Shown piece by piece: positions 23,734 to 32,220 of a stretch of DNA of 64,000 nt. The notes below the pieces were generated by a model. It had not been told where the DNA came from. It made no database searches and worked only from the letters and a program-made list of their open reading frames with translations. A program made the position numbers and the translations under genes. How positions within the stretch are numbered: the first letter of the stretch is position 1; every line of letters starts with the position of its first letter. The stretch spans positions 310,001 through 374,000 of the forward strand of contig NZ_JADQDQ010000005.1 of the NCBI RefSeq assembly GCF_015694725.1. The letters run 5' to 3'. Source of the stretch: Hymenobacter jeongseonensis. GTDB lineage: Bacteria; Bacteroidota; Bacteroidia; Cytophagales; Hymenobacteraceae.

Positions 23734-24780
23734 ATGAAAGCAAAATTGAGACCTGGGCTGTGGGTTGGAGCCTTGCTGGGCTTGTTGCTGCTGGGGCAGC
23801 CGGGCGGGGCTCAAAGCCTTGTGGCGCGCCACACGTTTACCCGGAGCGCGCACGTGATGGGGTCGCGGTTCACGTTCACGGTGGTTGCCGAAAACGACTC
23901 GGCCGGGCAACGGGCCCTGCGCGCGGGCTTGGGCGAAGTGAAGCGCATCGACCACCTCATGTCGTTTTGGGATTCTACCTCCGAGGTGGTGCACATCAAC
24001 CGCATGGCCGGAATACAGCCGGTGGCGGTTTCGGCCGAAACGTTTGACCTGATAAACCGGACGTTGCGGCTCTCGCAACTCAGCGGCGGCGCGTTTGATA
24101 TCTCCTTTGCCAGTGCCGATAAGCTCTACAAATTCGACCGCCAGGCTCATTCCAGCCTGCCGGACTCGGCGCAGGTGCGGGCGTCGGTGCGGCGCATCGG
24201 CTGGCAGAAAATCAAGCTCAATGCTGCCCAGCACACCGTGTATTTGCCCGAAAAAGGCATGCGCATCAACTTAGCGGGTATTTTGCAGGGCTATGGCATC
24301 CGTCGGGCCAAACAGGTGCTGACGCAACTAGGAATCCGGGGCGGGCTGCTGAATGGCTCGGGCGACATTTACTGCTGGGGCCGCCAAGCCGACGGCTCGC
24401 TGTGGCGCGTGGCCATCGGCGACCCCGACCACCCGCACAGCGTGGCGGCCTGGGTCGACGTGACCGATGTGGCCGTGGTAACGGCCGGCAACTACGAGCA
24501 GTATTTCACGGTGGGCGGGCAGGTGTACGGGCACATCATCAACCCGCACACCGGCTACCCGTCGGTGGGGCTGCGCTCGGTGACCATTGTGTGCGCTGAT
24601 GTGGAACTGGCCGACGGCCTGGACGAAGTGGTGTTTGTGAAAGGCCCCACCGACGGTCTGGCTTTTATCAACAGCCTAAAAGGAGTAGATTGTACATTGA
24701 TTACGGACGACAACCGCACGTTGGTGTCGCACGGCATGAAACTGAATTATTACCACGGCACTTCCAGCGCCAAGCCTTAA
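23734..24780 (+). CDS. apbE: ApbE-family FAD:protein FMN transferase, divergent
   Basis: 348 residues with a signal peptide (to about residue 28, GGAQS). Known ApbE proteins take FMN from FAD and attach it to a Thr or Ser of exported redox proteins. Family landmarks are present: GSRFTFTV near 45, SFWDSTSEVVHINR near 75, LSGGAFDISF near 115, NGSGDIYCWG near 206, YGHIINPHTGYP near 265. However, positions that are usually acidic or basic in the family are changed: INLAGILQGYG where DLG.I.KGYA is usual, IINPHTGYP where IIDP.TG.P is usual, and ADGLDEVV where AD...T is usual. The enzyme may be a special subtype or have altered activity. Start: ATG at 23734, one codon after a TTG. The next gene begins 12 bp downstream. 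Confidence 0.9.
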   Translation: MKAKLRPGLWVGALLGLLLLGQPGGAQSLVARHTFTRSAHVMGSRFTFTVVAENDSAGQRALRAGLGEVKRIDHLMSFWDSTSEVVHINRMAGIQPVAVSAETFDLINRTLRLSQLSGGAFDISFASADKLYKFDRQAHSSLPDSAQVRASVRRIGWQKIKLNAAQHTVYLPEKGMRINLAGILQGYGIRRAKQVLTQLGIRGGLLNGSGDIYCWGRQADGSLWRVAIGDPDHPHSVAAWVDVTDVAVVTAGNYEQYFTVGGQVYGHIINPHTGYPSVGLRSVTIVCADVELADGLDEVVFVKGPTDGLAFINSLKGVDCTLITDDNRTLVSHGMKLNYYHGTSSAKP

Positions 24781-24792
24781 CCTCACCGACCC

Positions 24793-25041
24793 ATGGCCCT
24801 GCGCAAAAACCAGTTTCTTTTCCGTGCCCGCTGGCTGCTGGGGCTGCTGGCATTCGTGTTGGGAGCAGCGCTGCCTGGCTGCGTATCCGTGGCGGCTTAC
24901 CAGAAAGCCTACCTCAACGACGAGGACATGAAGCTGAGCAGCAAGGTAGTGGAAACCCCAGAAACCAACTTCGAAAGCTACCGCGAGGGCGCCGGCGGCG
25001 CCAACGGCGGCAAAGTAGGTGGCGGCTGCGGCTGCAATTGA
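24793..25041 (+). CDS. DUF4266 lipoprotein
   Basis: 82-residue lipoprotein with lipobox LPGC (Cys30), then a short helical body (VAAYQKAYLNDEDM) and a Gly-rich C terminus ending in CGC-Asn (Cys79 and Cys81). Both the conserved early segment and the terminal Cys motif are typical of DUF4266 proteins, which occur next to ApbE and DUF3570 genes in many Gram-negative bacteria. Twelve bases from apbE and 110 bp before the DUF3570 gene. Function is unknown; the clustered terminal cysteines suggest a redox or metal ligand, or a modification site. Confidence 0.88.
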   Translation: MALRKNQFLFRARWLLGLLAFVLGAALPGCVSVAAYQKAYLNDEDMKLSSKVVETPETNFESYREGAGGANGGKVGGGCGCN

Positions 25042-25151
25042 GCCGGCCGCGCCAGCCAAAACATAAACTCCAACCCGAAAGCGCGGAGACTTGGCAAGAG
25101 TAGGGCCGACCTCCAGTGGCCTGGCATTATCAATACAGAAAGCAAGGAATC

Positions 25152-26465
25152 GTGAACAAATTTTTATTTCAATTGCTGGCCGTCCTTGTGCTGGTAATGC
25201 CCGCGCTGGCCCAAACCCAGCCGGGCGGCACCCCCTTGCTCCCGAACCGAGTGGACGGCTTCGGCGCGCCGGCAGCGGCCGCCGTGCCCGTGAACCGGGC
25301 CCCGGATGAAACCACCATTGACATCTTGGGCAGCTACTACCAGCAAGACGGCACCCACGGGGCGGTAGAAGGTGGCCGCGGCACCGAGCAACTGACCGAC
25401 GTGACGCCCACCATCATCGTTAATATCCCATTGGATACGGTGAGCCGGCTTTCCGTCAACATCGGGGCAGACTTTTACGCTTCCGCGTCCACCGACCGGA
25501 TTGATTTTGCCCTTTCCTCGCCTTCCAGCCGCGACGTCCGCATTCACGCCGACTTCGGCTACACCCGCGAGCAGAAAGCCCGGGGCACCCAGTGGGGCGC
25601 GGGCGCGGGCTTCTCGCAAGAATACGACTATTTATCGTTCAACGGGGTGGGCTCTTTTGCCAAGACCTCGGCCGATGGCAACCGCCAGTTGGGCCTCACC
25701 GGCCAGGTTTTCATCGACCAAGCCACCCTGATTCGGCCCATTGAGCTGCGCGATGGCCAGCCCTCGGGCCAGGGTGCCCGCCAGAGCTACAACGTGTCGG
25801 CCTCGTTTTCACAAGTGCTCACCAAGCGCCTGCAAGTGGCCGTTAGCACGGAGCTGGTGCAGCAAAACGGGTTGCTGAGCACGCCGTTTCACCGGGTATA
25901 TTTTTTCGATAATCCCGACAAAAACCCCGTTCCTGCGGCCGACAACCACTACGCGCCCTTGGCGCCGTCGGCCCCGCGGTCCGAAAAGCTGCCCGATTCC
26001 CGCTTCAAATATCCGGTGGGGCTGCGGCTGAACTACTACGCGTCGGATTTGGTCCAAATCCGTTCCTACTACCGTTTTTACAACGACAATTTTGGCATCC
26101 AGGCCCACACGTTTGAGCTGGAGCTGCCGGTGAAGGTGACTCCGTTTTTCGTGTTGTACCCGTTCTACCGCTTTCATCAGCAAACGGCTTCCAAGTATTT
26201 TGCCCCCTACCTGGCTCATTCCATTGCCGAGGCGTATTACACCTCCGACTACGATTTGTCGGACTTTACGGCCCATAAAACGGGCCTGGGCCTGCGCTAC
26301 TCGCCGGTGTACGGCATTGGCCGGTTCCACGTGCCGGGCCACGACCGGGCGGGTCGGCCGCGCGTTATGCGGTTTCGGGCGGTGGACTTGCGCTACGCAC
26401 ACTACCAACGCAGCACCGACCTCACCGCCGATATCCTCAGTTTCGACCTGGGCTTTGCGCTGTAG
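25152..26465 (+). CDS. DUF3570 outer-membrane beta-barrel-like protein
   Basis: 437 residues from the GTG at 25152, which directly precedes a signal peptide (NKFLFQLLAVLVLVMPALAQ). The remainder consists of alternating beta-strand sequence rich in Tyr, Ser, Gly and Asp, with TTIDILGSYYQQDGTHG and VRIHADFGYTREQKA near the N terminus and an aromatic last strand (SFDLGFAL), consistent with an outer-membrane beta-barrel. The domain fits DUF3570, the usual partner of DUF4266, ApbE and thioredoxin. The frame extends 12 codons upstream to 25116 without a signal-like start. Its role is unknown; together with the other three it probably forms an exported redox or assembly system. Confidence 0.85.
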   Translation: MNKFLFQLLAVLVLVMPALAQTQPGGTPLLPNRVDGFGAPAAAAVPVNRAPDETTIDILGSYYQQDGTHGAVEGGRGTEQLTDVTPTIIVNIPLDTVSRLSVNIGADFYASASTDRIDFALSSPSSRDVRIHADFGYTREQKARGTQWGAGAGFSQEYDYLSFNGVGSFAKTSADGNRQLGLTGQVFIDQATLIRPIELRDGQPSGQGARQSYNVSASFSQVLTKRLQVAVSTELVQQNGLLSTPFHRVYFFDNPDKNPVPAADNHYAPLAPSAPRSEKLPDSRFKYPVGLRLNYYASDLVQIRSYYRFYNDNFGIQAHTFELELPVKVTPFFVLYPFYRFHQQTASKYFAPYLAHSIAEAYYTSDYDLSDFTAHKTGLGLRYSPVYGIGRFHVPGHDRAGRPRVMRFRAVDLRYAHYQRSTDLTADILSFDLGFAL

Positions 26466-26569
26466 GCCGGTGGCTGGGAAAGAGCAGATAAATTTGCGGC
26501 GTGCCCCCGTCCGTTTGTGCATTCCGCACTGAACCGGCATCCTCACATTACGCCCCCGTTATTTACTCT

Positions 26570-26980
26570 ATGAAGCATTGGCTTGTTAAATCGGAACCCG
26601 AAGCATATTCCTGGACCACGTTTGTGCAAGAAGACGGCACCGCCTGGACTGGGGTGCGCAACTATCAGGCTCGCAACAACTTAAATTTGATGCAGCCCGG
26701 CGACTTGGTTCTGTTTTACCACAGCGTCAGCGAAAAAGCCGTGGTGGGTATTGCCGAAGTAGCCGCCCTGGCCGCACCCGATGCCACCGCCGAAACCGGC
26801 TCGCCGTGGGTAGCCGTGGCCTTGCGGCCGGTGCAGCCCCTGCCCTTGCCCGTGAGCCTGGCCCAGATCAAGGCCGATGCCCGTCTCAGCGAATTGGCCC
26901 TGCTGCGCCAGTCGCGGCTCTCGGTGCTGCCCGTGCGGCCCGAAGAATTTGATGCGGTGCTGGCGCTGGGCACGAAATAA
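26570..26980 (+). CDS. EVE-domain protein
   Basis: 136-residue cytoplasmic protein that is essentially one EVE domain, a PUA-like fold related to YTH domains. The signature N terminus HWLVKSEPEAYSW is intact, followed by WTGVRNYQARNNL near 26-38 and LVLFYHS near 50, which line the pocket that accepts a modified base in characterised relatives. Known EVE domains have been linked to recognition of modified cytosine or adenine in DNA or RNA and to defence or RNA-modification contexts; here no neighbour points to a target. The start at 26570 gives the canonical MKHWLVKSEP; the frame continues upstream to 26501 over non-coding-looking sequence. Confidence 0.92.
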   Translation: MKHWLVKSEPEAYSWTTFVQEDGTAWTGVRNYQARNNLNLMQPGDLVLFYHSVSEKAVVGIAEVAALAAPDATAETGSPWVAVALRPVQPLPLPVSLAQIKADARLSELALLRQSRLSVLPVRPEEFDAVLALGTK

Positions 26981-27084
26981 AGCGCACTTTCGCAGGACAG
27001 AAACCCTGGGTTTGCTCGTATCTTTAAAGTAGCCCCGCTTGCGGAGGCGCTTATTTTTAAATTCTTTTTTAACGGCGCAAGGAC

Positions 27085-28671
27085 ATGAAAATCCGCTACT
27101 TCTCCCTGCTGCTCTTATTGTGCGTGCTCACAGGCACGTTCTCGTTGCGCGCCCAAAAGCGCCCCCTGCTGCCCCCGCCCAACGCCCCGGCCCAAACCGC
27201 CCGCACCGAACTGCCACTGACCGCCACGGAGAGCGAAGTCCACGTGCAAGCCCTGCCCGCCGATAGCACGGTGGTGCTGCTGGTGGGCCGCATCCGTTCG
27301 CTCTCCAACGAGTCCTCGTTTTCCTTTCAGCAATACGACCACGCCCTGCACCTGCGCCAGGAAACGCCCCTGGAAGTGCCCGATGAGTTTGAATTCAACC
27401 GCATGTGCGCGGAAGGCAACACGGTGTACGCGCTGTTTTCGTCGCGCAGCAAAACCGGCCGGCTGTGGGTGGCCGCCTACAACGGCCAGTTGGGCCAAAC
27501 GCGTACCCAGCAGTACGAAACCCGCCTGAGCCGCGAAATTGTGGAGCTTAAAGCCCTCGATGGCCGACTGCTGGCCACGGTGCTGCTCAACGACCAGCAG
27601 CACGTCACGGTGCTGCTTCTGGACGTGGCCAACGGCCAGATGCAGTACCTATCTTCCATCTACGAGCCCATGCCCACGCAGCTTACCTCCGTGGCCGATG
27701 CGGCCAGCCGGCGCGCCGAATACGTGCTGACGCAAACCAATGGCCGTAAATCCCGGCTCCTGCTCAAGCAGCTCACCGAGCAGGGCCAACTTGTCAGCTC
27801 CGAGTTTGTGCAGACCGAGAGCGAGCGCAGCCTCATCACCGCTCAGATTACGCCGCCGCAGGATACCACCGCTCGTCTGCTGATGGGCACCTATTCGCTC
27901 CGCGACCCCAACTACGCCCAAGGCTTATTTGCCACCGACCTGCGGGCATCGGCAAATTCGGGCACGAAGCCCCCGTTGCGATTTTATGATTTCCTGCGTC
28001 TCAAGCACTTTTTTGATTACCTAAAACCCTCCCGCCAGGCCCGCTTGCGCGAGCGCACCGAGCGCCGCATGGCCCGTTCAGTACCGCCGCTGCGGTGGCG
28101 CTACCGCGTGCTGCTGCACGAACTCCGGCCCCAGCCCGATGGCGGCTACGTGCTGGTGGCCGAGGTGTATTACCCGCATTACCGCTACAACAGCTACGGC
28201 AATGTACCGGGCAATTTCAACACCGGCTACAGCCCCTACGGGTCCGGCTATGCCAACTCTCGGGTTTTCGACGGTTACCAGACTACTCACGCGCTGGTTT
28301 GCGGCTTCGACCGCTCCGGCACGCTGCTTTGGGACAATACGTTTGTGGTCAACAACCTGCGCCGCTACAGCCTCGAAGAAGCCGTGCGGCTGCAAAACCT
28401 GCCCGATGGCCGCCTCGTGCTGGCGTACCTCGACGACGATAAAATCCGCTACAAGCTGATAAACCGGGCCGAAACGTCACCCAACGACCACGCGGTACCC
28501 ATTCTCACCGGCACCGGCACCGATGGCGGCAAGGAAAACGCCCGCGACACCTCCCAGTCCGACCTTATGCCGTGGTTTGGCAGCCGGTTTATTGCCACAG
28601 GCTATCAGCGTGTGCGCTCCGAACGTGGCCCCGACCGGGAGGTATTCTTTCTCAACTCGGTGGTTTTTTAG
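27085..28671 (+). CDS. Exported protein of unknown function
   Basis: 528 residues with a signal peptide (KIRYFSLLLLLCVLTGTFS, cleavage near LRAQ at about residue 24). A long beta-rich body follows with no motif that I recognise; there are repeated segments of the type VLLDVANGQ and VLVAEVYYPHYRY, an Asn/Gly/Tyr-rich loop near residues 370-390 (YNSYGNVPGNFNTGYSPYG) and a short aromatic C-terminal end (VFFLNSVVF). It is not a TonB receptor and lacks a lipobox. A TATCTTTA near 27020 could be its -7 box. It is likely periplasmic or outer-membrane associated. The next lipoprotein gene begins 123 bp downstream. Confidence 0.8.
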   Translation: MKIRYFSLLLLLCVLTGTFSLRAQKRPLLPPPNAPAQTARTELPLTATESEVHVQALPADSTVVLLVGRIRSLSNESSFSFQQYDHALHLRQETPLEVPDEFEFNRMCAEGNTVYALFSSRSKTGRLWVAAYNGQLGQTRTQQYETRLSREIVELKALDGRLLATVLLNDQQHVTVLLLDVANGQMQYLSSIYEPMPTQLTSVADAASRRAEYVLTQTNGRKSRLLLKQLTEQGQLVSSEFVQTESERSLITAQITPPQDTTARLLMGTYSLRDPNYAQGLFATDLRASANSGTKPPLRFYDFLRLKHFFDYLKPSRQARLRERTERRMARSVPPLRWRYRVLLHELRPQPDGGYVLVAEVYYPHYRYNSYGNVPGNFNTGYSPYGSGYANSRVFDGYQTTHALVCGFDRSGTLLWDNTFVVNNLRRYSLEEAVRLQNLPDGRLVLAYLDDDKIRYKLINRAETSPNDHAVPILTGTGTDGGKENARDTSQSDLMPWFGSRFIATGYQRVRSERGPDREVFFLNSVVF

Positions 28672-28794
28672 CGAAGCGCGGGGGCGGCGCATTCAGGCCA
28701 GGGCCAATTTCCCCTTCCCTTGGTGGAGAGTAGGCGCAACCGTGGCCGGGGCCGCGTGCGTACAACGCACTTATCTTCTCGCCACCTTTGCTTC

Positions 28795-29349
28795 ATGATT
28801 CAAAAATTTCGTTTACCCGTTCTCTTTCTGATTTTGCTAATGGTGGGCTGTCGCACGGCCGGCCCCGGCACACCGGCTACCACCGTAGCGTCGTTTTTCT
28901 CGAAGTACCAGGGCCGCTCCGGCTTCAAAACCATGGATTGGTCGGCGGATTTGCTCGAACGCCTGGCGTTGGTGAAAGCAGCCAAGCTGCTCGGCGGTTC
29001 GGAACTCACCAACGCCATCACGGGCATTCGCGAGGCGCGCGTTATCAGCTTTGCCCCCGTCACGGGCTCGGCCGAGAACCTGGCGCAGCAGGGCCTGTTG
29101 CAGGAAGCCACCGGCATTCTGCAAGGCAATAAATACGAGCCCCTCTCAACCGGTACCACGCTGGGTAGCGACTACCAGGTAGCGGTGCGGGCCAACGGCG
29201 ACCGGGTTTCGGAGTTTGCCGCCACCGGCAAGCTGCCCGATGTGGCCGATTCGTTTGTGCTGGTTGCGGTTGAGGGCAATTTCACTCGTTCGCAGGTGCA
29301 GGCCCTGAGCAAGTACCTGCCGCAGCTGGTCCAGGCCACGGCCCGCTAA
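28795..29349 (+). CDS. DUF4252-type lipoprotein
   Basis: 184-residue lipoprotein (lipobox LMVGC, Cys near 19). The body begins FFSKYQGRSGFKTMDWS and ends in a predicted helical tail; this pattern matches DUF4252 proteins of Bacteroidota, which often occur with sigma factors or alone; function is unknown. The start at 28795 is preferred over the frame start at 28720 because it is the only one followed by a signal. A CACCTTTG box (28783-28790, one base off TAnnTTTG) lies only four bases upstream, which would make the message almost leaderless. It ends at a strong terminator. Confidence 0.8.
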   Translation: MIQKFRLPVLFLILLMVGCRTAGPGTPATTVASFFSKYQGRSGFKTMDWSADLLERLALVKAAKLLGGSELTNAITGIREARVISFAPVTGSAENLAQQGLLQEATGILQGNKYEPLSTGTTLGSDYQVAVRANGDRVSEFAATGKLPDVADSFVLVAVEGNFTRSQVQALSKYLPQLVQATAR

Positions 29350-29372
29350 TCTTTCAACCAGAACAACACAAA

Positions 29373-29405
29373 AAAGCCCTTCAGGCACTGTCTGAAGGGC
29401 TTTCT
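29373..29405. terminator. Terminator between DUF4252 lipoprotein and pepP
   Basis: Stem AAAGCCCTTCAG / CTGAAGGGCTTT (12 bp, 7-nt loop) flanked by A and T runs, so it acts for both convergent genes. Confidence 0.85.
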
Positions 29406-29424
29406 TATGCGCAATTCGCACGCG

Positions 29425-30717
29425 TTATTTCTGGCTCATCAGGGCCTCAATGTCGGCGGCTTGCAAGGGAATATTGGCCATCAAATCCTCATTGCCATTG
29501 GCAGTGAGCAGAATATCGTTCTCTAACCGAATGCCTAGGCCTTCTTCTGGAATGTAGATGCCGGGCTCGACGGTGTACACCATGCCGGCTTCGAAGGTGC
29601 GGTATTTGTAGCCCACGTCGTGCACGTCGAGGCCCAAATAATGGCTGGTGCCGTGCATGAAGTACTTTTTGTAAAGCGGCGAAGCCGGGTCTTGGTTTTT
29701 GACATCGGCCGCGTTGAGCAGGTCGAGTTTGATGAGTTCTTGCTCCATGCACTCGCCCACGGCCTGGTGGTAGGCTTCAATTTCGCCGCCGGGCACGAGG
29801 CGGGTTTTGGCGAAGTCCATCACGGTGAGCACGGAGTCGTAGACCTGGCGCTGGCGTGGGGTGAACTTGCCGTTGACGGGGATGCTGCGCGAGAGGTCGG
29901 CCGCGTAGTTGGCGTATTCGGCACCAAAATCAAGCAGAATTACGTCGCCGTCTTGGCACTGGTTGTCGTTGGTGGTATAGTGCAGCACACAGGCGTTCTT
30001 GCCGCTGGCCACAATGCTGCCGTAGGCCGGGCCGCGGCTGCGGTTACGCATGAACTCGTGCACGATTTCCGCCTCAATCTCAAACTCCCACACGCCGGGT
30101 TTCACAAAGCCCAGCAGGCGCCGAAAACCCTTTTCGGTGATGCGGCAAGCCTCGCGCATGGCCTTGATTTCCTCGGGGCTTTTGATGGCGCGCTGGCGGT
30201 GCAGCAGCGGCGCGGCGCGGCGGTAAGTATGCAGCGGGTATTGGCTTTGGATGGCTTTGATGAAGCGCGCATCGCGCGTTTCCACCTCTACCACGGCCCG
30301 AATATGCTCGTTGGAGTTCAGGTACACGTTTTCGGCCTCGTTCATCAGCGCGGGCAACACCGTCTTGAAGCTATCGAGCCACATGATGGTGCGGATGCCG
30401 GAGTTGGCTTTGGCTTCGTCCTTGGTGAGTTTGTAGCCTTCCCAGATGAGGATGTGCTCGGAGGTTTCCTTCAAGAACAGGATTTCGCGGTGCTGGGGCA
30501 GCCGCGCATCGGGGAAGATGACGAGAATGCTTTCCTCTTGGTCAACGCCGGCGAGGTACAACAGGTCGTTGTTTTGCCGAAAAGCCAACGTGCCATCGGC
30601 GTTGGTCGGCATGATGTCGTTGGATTGAAAAATGGCCAGCGAGGCCGGCGGCAGCTGCTCGCGGAAGCGGCGGCGGTTCTCAACGTAATGCTCGGAAGCG
30701 AGGGGCGTGTAGCGCAT
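29425..30717 (-). CDS. pepP: Xaa-Pro aminopeptidase (M24B)
   Basis: 430-residue metallopeptidase that removes an N-terminal residue preceding proline; cytoplasmic, creatinase fold, two metals. The N-terminal domain (about 1-165) is followed by the pita-bread catalytic domain with metal ligands in LLDFGAEYANYAADLSR (two Asp), HGTSHYLGLDVHDVG (His) and EPGIYI / GIRLENDIL (two Glu). The ATG at 30717 gives the usual MRYTPLAS start; the frame runs 43 codons further upstream through sequence lacking family similarity. It is separate from its neighbours and shares an AT-rich divergent region with a small secreted protein gene. Confidence 0.95.
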   Translation of the reverse strand: MRYTPLASEHYVENRRRFREQLPPASLAIFQSNDIMPTNADGTLAFRQNNDLLYLAGVDQEESILVIFPDARLPQHREILFLKETSEHILIWEGYKLTKDEAKANSGIRTIMWLDSFKTVLPALMNEAENVYLNSNEHIRAVVEVETRDARFIKAIQSQYPLHTYRRAAPLLHRQRAIKSPEEIKAMREACRITEKGFRRLLGFVKPGVWEFEIEAEIVHEFMRNRSRGPAYGSIVASGKNACVLHYTTNDNQCQDGDVILLDFGAEYANYAADLSRSIPVNGKFTPRQRQVYDSVLTVMDFAKTRLVPGGEIEAYHQAVGECMEQELIKLDLLNAADVKNQDPASPLYKKYFMHGTSHYLGLDVHDVGYKYRTFEAGMVYTVEPGIYIPEEGLGIRLENDILLTANGNEDLMANIPLQAADIEALMSQK

Positions 30718-31203
30718 GCGGTTAGTTGGTTGGGAATGGAGGCGCAAGTTAGGCAGGCGGCTGTTGGGGCCAGAAAAGCGCAGAATCAGGGGATTGACCT
30801 GAGGTGGCGGAATTGTTGTGGCGTAGGCCACAAACCGGCTCCGCATCTCACCAGCAAGGAGTTTGCGCAGCCGCCGTTGTGCTTTTCACCCAGCCATGCA
30901 GAAAAATAGCGGACAGCTTAAGTACACCCTGCCAAAGCACGTCTTCGTCACCTAGATTTTTTCAATAAAATAAATCTGACTAGTCTTATATAAAAAACAC
31001 GTCACTGCATTGGAAAAGACATTGTGGTTCAACTCGATAAATGTAAAAATAATCGATTTTATGAACGCCCATTTATATTATACATTTTTATAAATTAATA
31101 TTAATTATAATTAATATGTTGTATTATATCTTTATGTTATATTACTTTGCCACGCAACCTGTAATAAGGTGCTGAAGTTACTGCTCCACTCCAATCTATT
31201 AAA
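30718..31203. other. AT-rich divergent intergenic island
   Basis: 486 bp. The first third is normal GC; from about 30955 to 31160 the sequence is very AT-rich, including runs such as TTAATATTAATTATAATTAA that are locally self-complementary. I see no DnaA box cluster or gene. It carries the promoter of the small secreted protein (see 31119-31149) and may supply pepP transcription from its GC-richer end (TAACTTGC near 30755). Confidence 0.45.
31119..31149 (+). promoter_or_regulatory. Promoter of the small secreted protein gene
   Basis: TTG (31119-31121), 20 bp, then TTACTTTG (31142-31149), one base off the Bacteroidota consensus TTG-N19-21-TAnnTTTG. The ATG at 31204 is about 50 nt downstream of the expected start. 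Confidence 0.45.
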
Positions 31204-31491
31204 ATGAAAACAACTTTTTACGTCCTGTGCGCATTGGGAGCCCTGTCGGCCGTCACAATGACCCCAGCTGAGGCTGCCAGCACTCCCAAAACCGTTTTGA
31301 TTCAAAACACGGCGGCCAGTAATACCAGCGCACCTAAAACGCTTTCCGCCTTGCTGGGTCGGCCCAAAAAGAAGCGCGCTTCTTCTGCGCCGGCCAGACT
31401 TAACAAACAGCTGCACCAGCGCCAAGTCGAGCTTAAAGCCAAAGCCTGGCGCGAATCGCAAAGCAAATGGAAGCGCTGCCAACGCGGCTAA
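31204..31491 (+). CDS. Small basic secreted protein
   Basis: 95 residues with a signal peptide (KTTFYVLCALGALSAVTMT, cleavage near AEAAS at about residue 24). The mature part starts with a Thr/Ser/Ala-rich stretch and then becomes strongly basic (GRPKKKRASSAPARLNKQ and LKAKAWRESQSKWKRCQRG). I recognise no family. The basic, unstructured body could bind nucleic acid, anionic polymers or the cell envelope. It sits behind an AT-rich promoter island and before a strong bidirectional terminator, so it is a one-gene unit. Confidence 0.7.
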   Translation: MKTTFYVLCALGALSAVTMTPAEAASTPKTVLIQNTAASNTSAPKTLSALLGRPKKKRASSAPARLNKQLHQRQVELKAKAWRESQSKWKRCQRG

Positions 31492-31530
31492 CCCTACTTT
31501 CAGAGCGACTACGCTTCCCAGTAGCAACAC

Positions 31531-31566
31531 AAAAAGCCCCTTGCCAAACCGGCAAGGGGCTTTTTA
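31531..31566. terminator. Bidirectional terminator between the small secreted protein gene and trxA
   Basis: A 10-bp stem GCCCCTTGCC / GGCAAGGGGC with a 5-nt loop, flanked by A5 and T5. It lies 19 bp past the trxA stop on the minus strand. Confidence 0.85.
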
Positions 31567-31584
31567 GTAAAAAGGGAAACGGAA

Positions 31585-31914
31585 TTAAGCCGTTACCTGA
31601 GCTTCGAGTTTTTGAGCCAATACGTGCTTGGGCACGGCGCCCACTTGCTTGTCAACGATTTGGCCGTTCTTGAACACCAGCAGCGTCGGGATGCTGCGGA
31701 TGCCGAACTTCATCGACGTTTGGGGGTTGGCGTCAACGTCAACTTTGCCCACGATGACTTTGCCTTCGTATTCGCCGGCAAGTTCCTCTACTACGGGGCC
31801 TACCATGCGGCAGGGGCCGCACCATTCGGCCCAAAAATCGACCAATACGGGCTTGTCGCCGCTGATGATTTCGTCAAAGTTGGCGTCGGTTATTTCAATT
31901 GCTTTGTGTCCCAT
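31585..31914 (-). CDS. trxA: Thioredoxin
   Basis: 109-residue cytoplasmic thioredoxin with the classical active site WCGPC at Cys32 and Cys35, the buried Asp in VLVDFWAEW, and the cis-Pro in RSIPTLLVF near 75. It reduces protein disulfides using thioredoxin reductase. There is no signal peptide, in contrast to the exported thioredoxin at 23049. The upstream 306 bp (to dnaE) hold an inverted repeat (32111-32199) and a possible -7 box (TACCTTGC near 31970). Confidence 0.97.
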   Translation of the reverse strand: MGHKAIEITDANFDEIISGDKPVLVDFWAEWCGPCRMVGPVVEELAGEYEGKVIVGKVDVDANPQTSMKFGIRSIPTLLVFKNGQIVDKQVGAVPKHVLAQKLEAQVTA

Positions 31915-32220
31915 TACGGTTTGGGTTGGGTTAAGATTATTCTGGCGTGTACGGCCAACGGGGTCGCAAGGTAGCAGATTGGATGGTTAAACAGAGTGTA
32001 CGGGGGAAAGTTCAGAAGGGTGGTCTGGCTGCGGGTAGCCGCCGGCAAATGGTCCTTCTGGCTATCTGAAAGCACTAAATAGCAGGATGAGTGAAACCGC
32101 TAAACATAATCTGTCAGGCTGAGCGCCGCGAAGCATTTTCTAATGTTAGAACGATTCATTCTGCGGTGAAAAGATGCTTCGCGGCGCTCAGCCCGACAGA
32201 CGATTTAGAGCACGAACGCC
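31915..32220. other. Intergenic region between dnaE and trxA
   Basis: 306 bp with no gene. The promoter side of trxA is GC-rich; the dnaE side holds the large inverted repeat at 32111-32199, which lies 21 bp past the dnaE stop and could serve as its terminator, although it lacks a U run. Confidence 0.5.
32111..32199. repeat. Dispersed inverted repeat, GCGCCGCGAAGCA family (copy 1)
   Basis: Two 26-base arms (32111-32136 and 32174-32199) match with one mismatch around a 37-base AT-richer spacer. The arm core AGCGCCGCGAAGCAT is closely related to the arms of the repeat at 51536-51633. Intergenic, no coding capacity. Confidence 0.7.

Noticed and set aside
30955-31160. AT-rich island as a replication origin
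   Set aside because: I see no cluster of DnaA boxes (TTATCCACA-like) and no dnaA or dnaN gene next to it; AT-richness is explained by promoter sequence.
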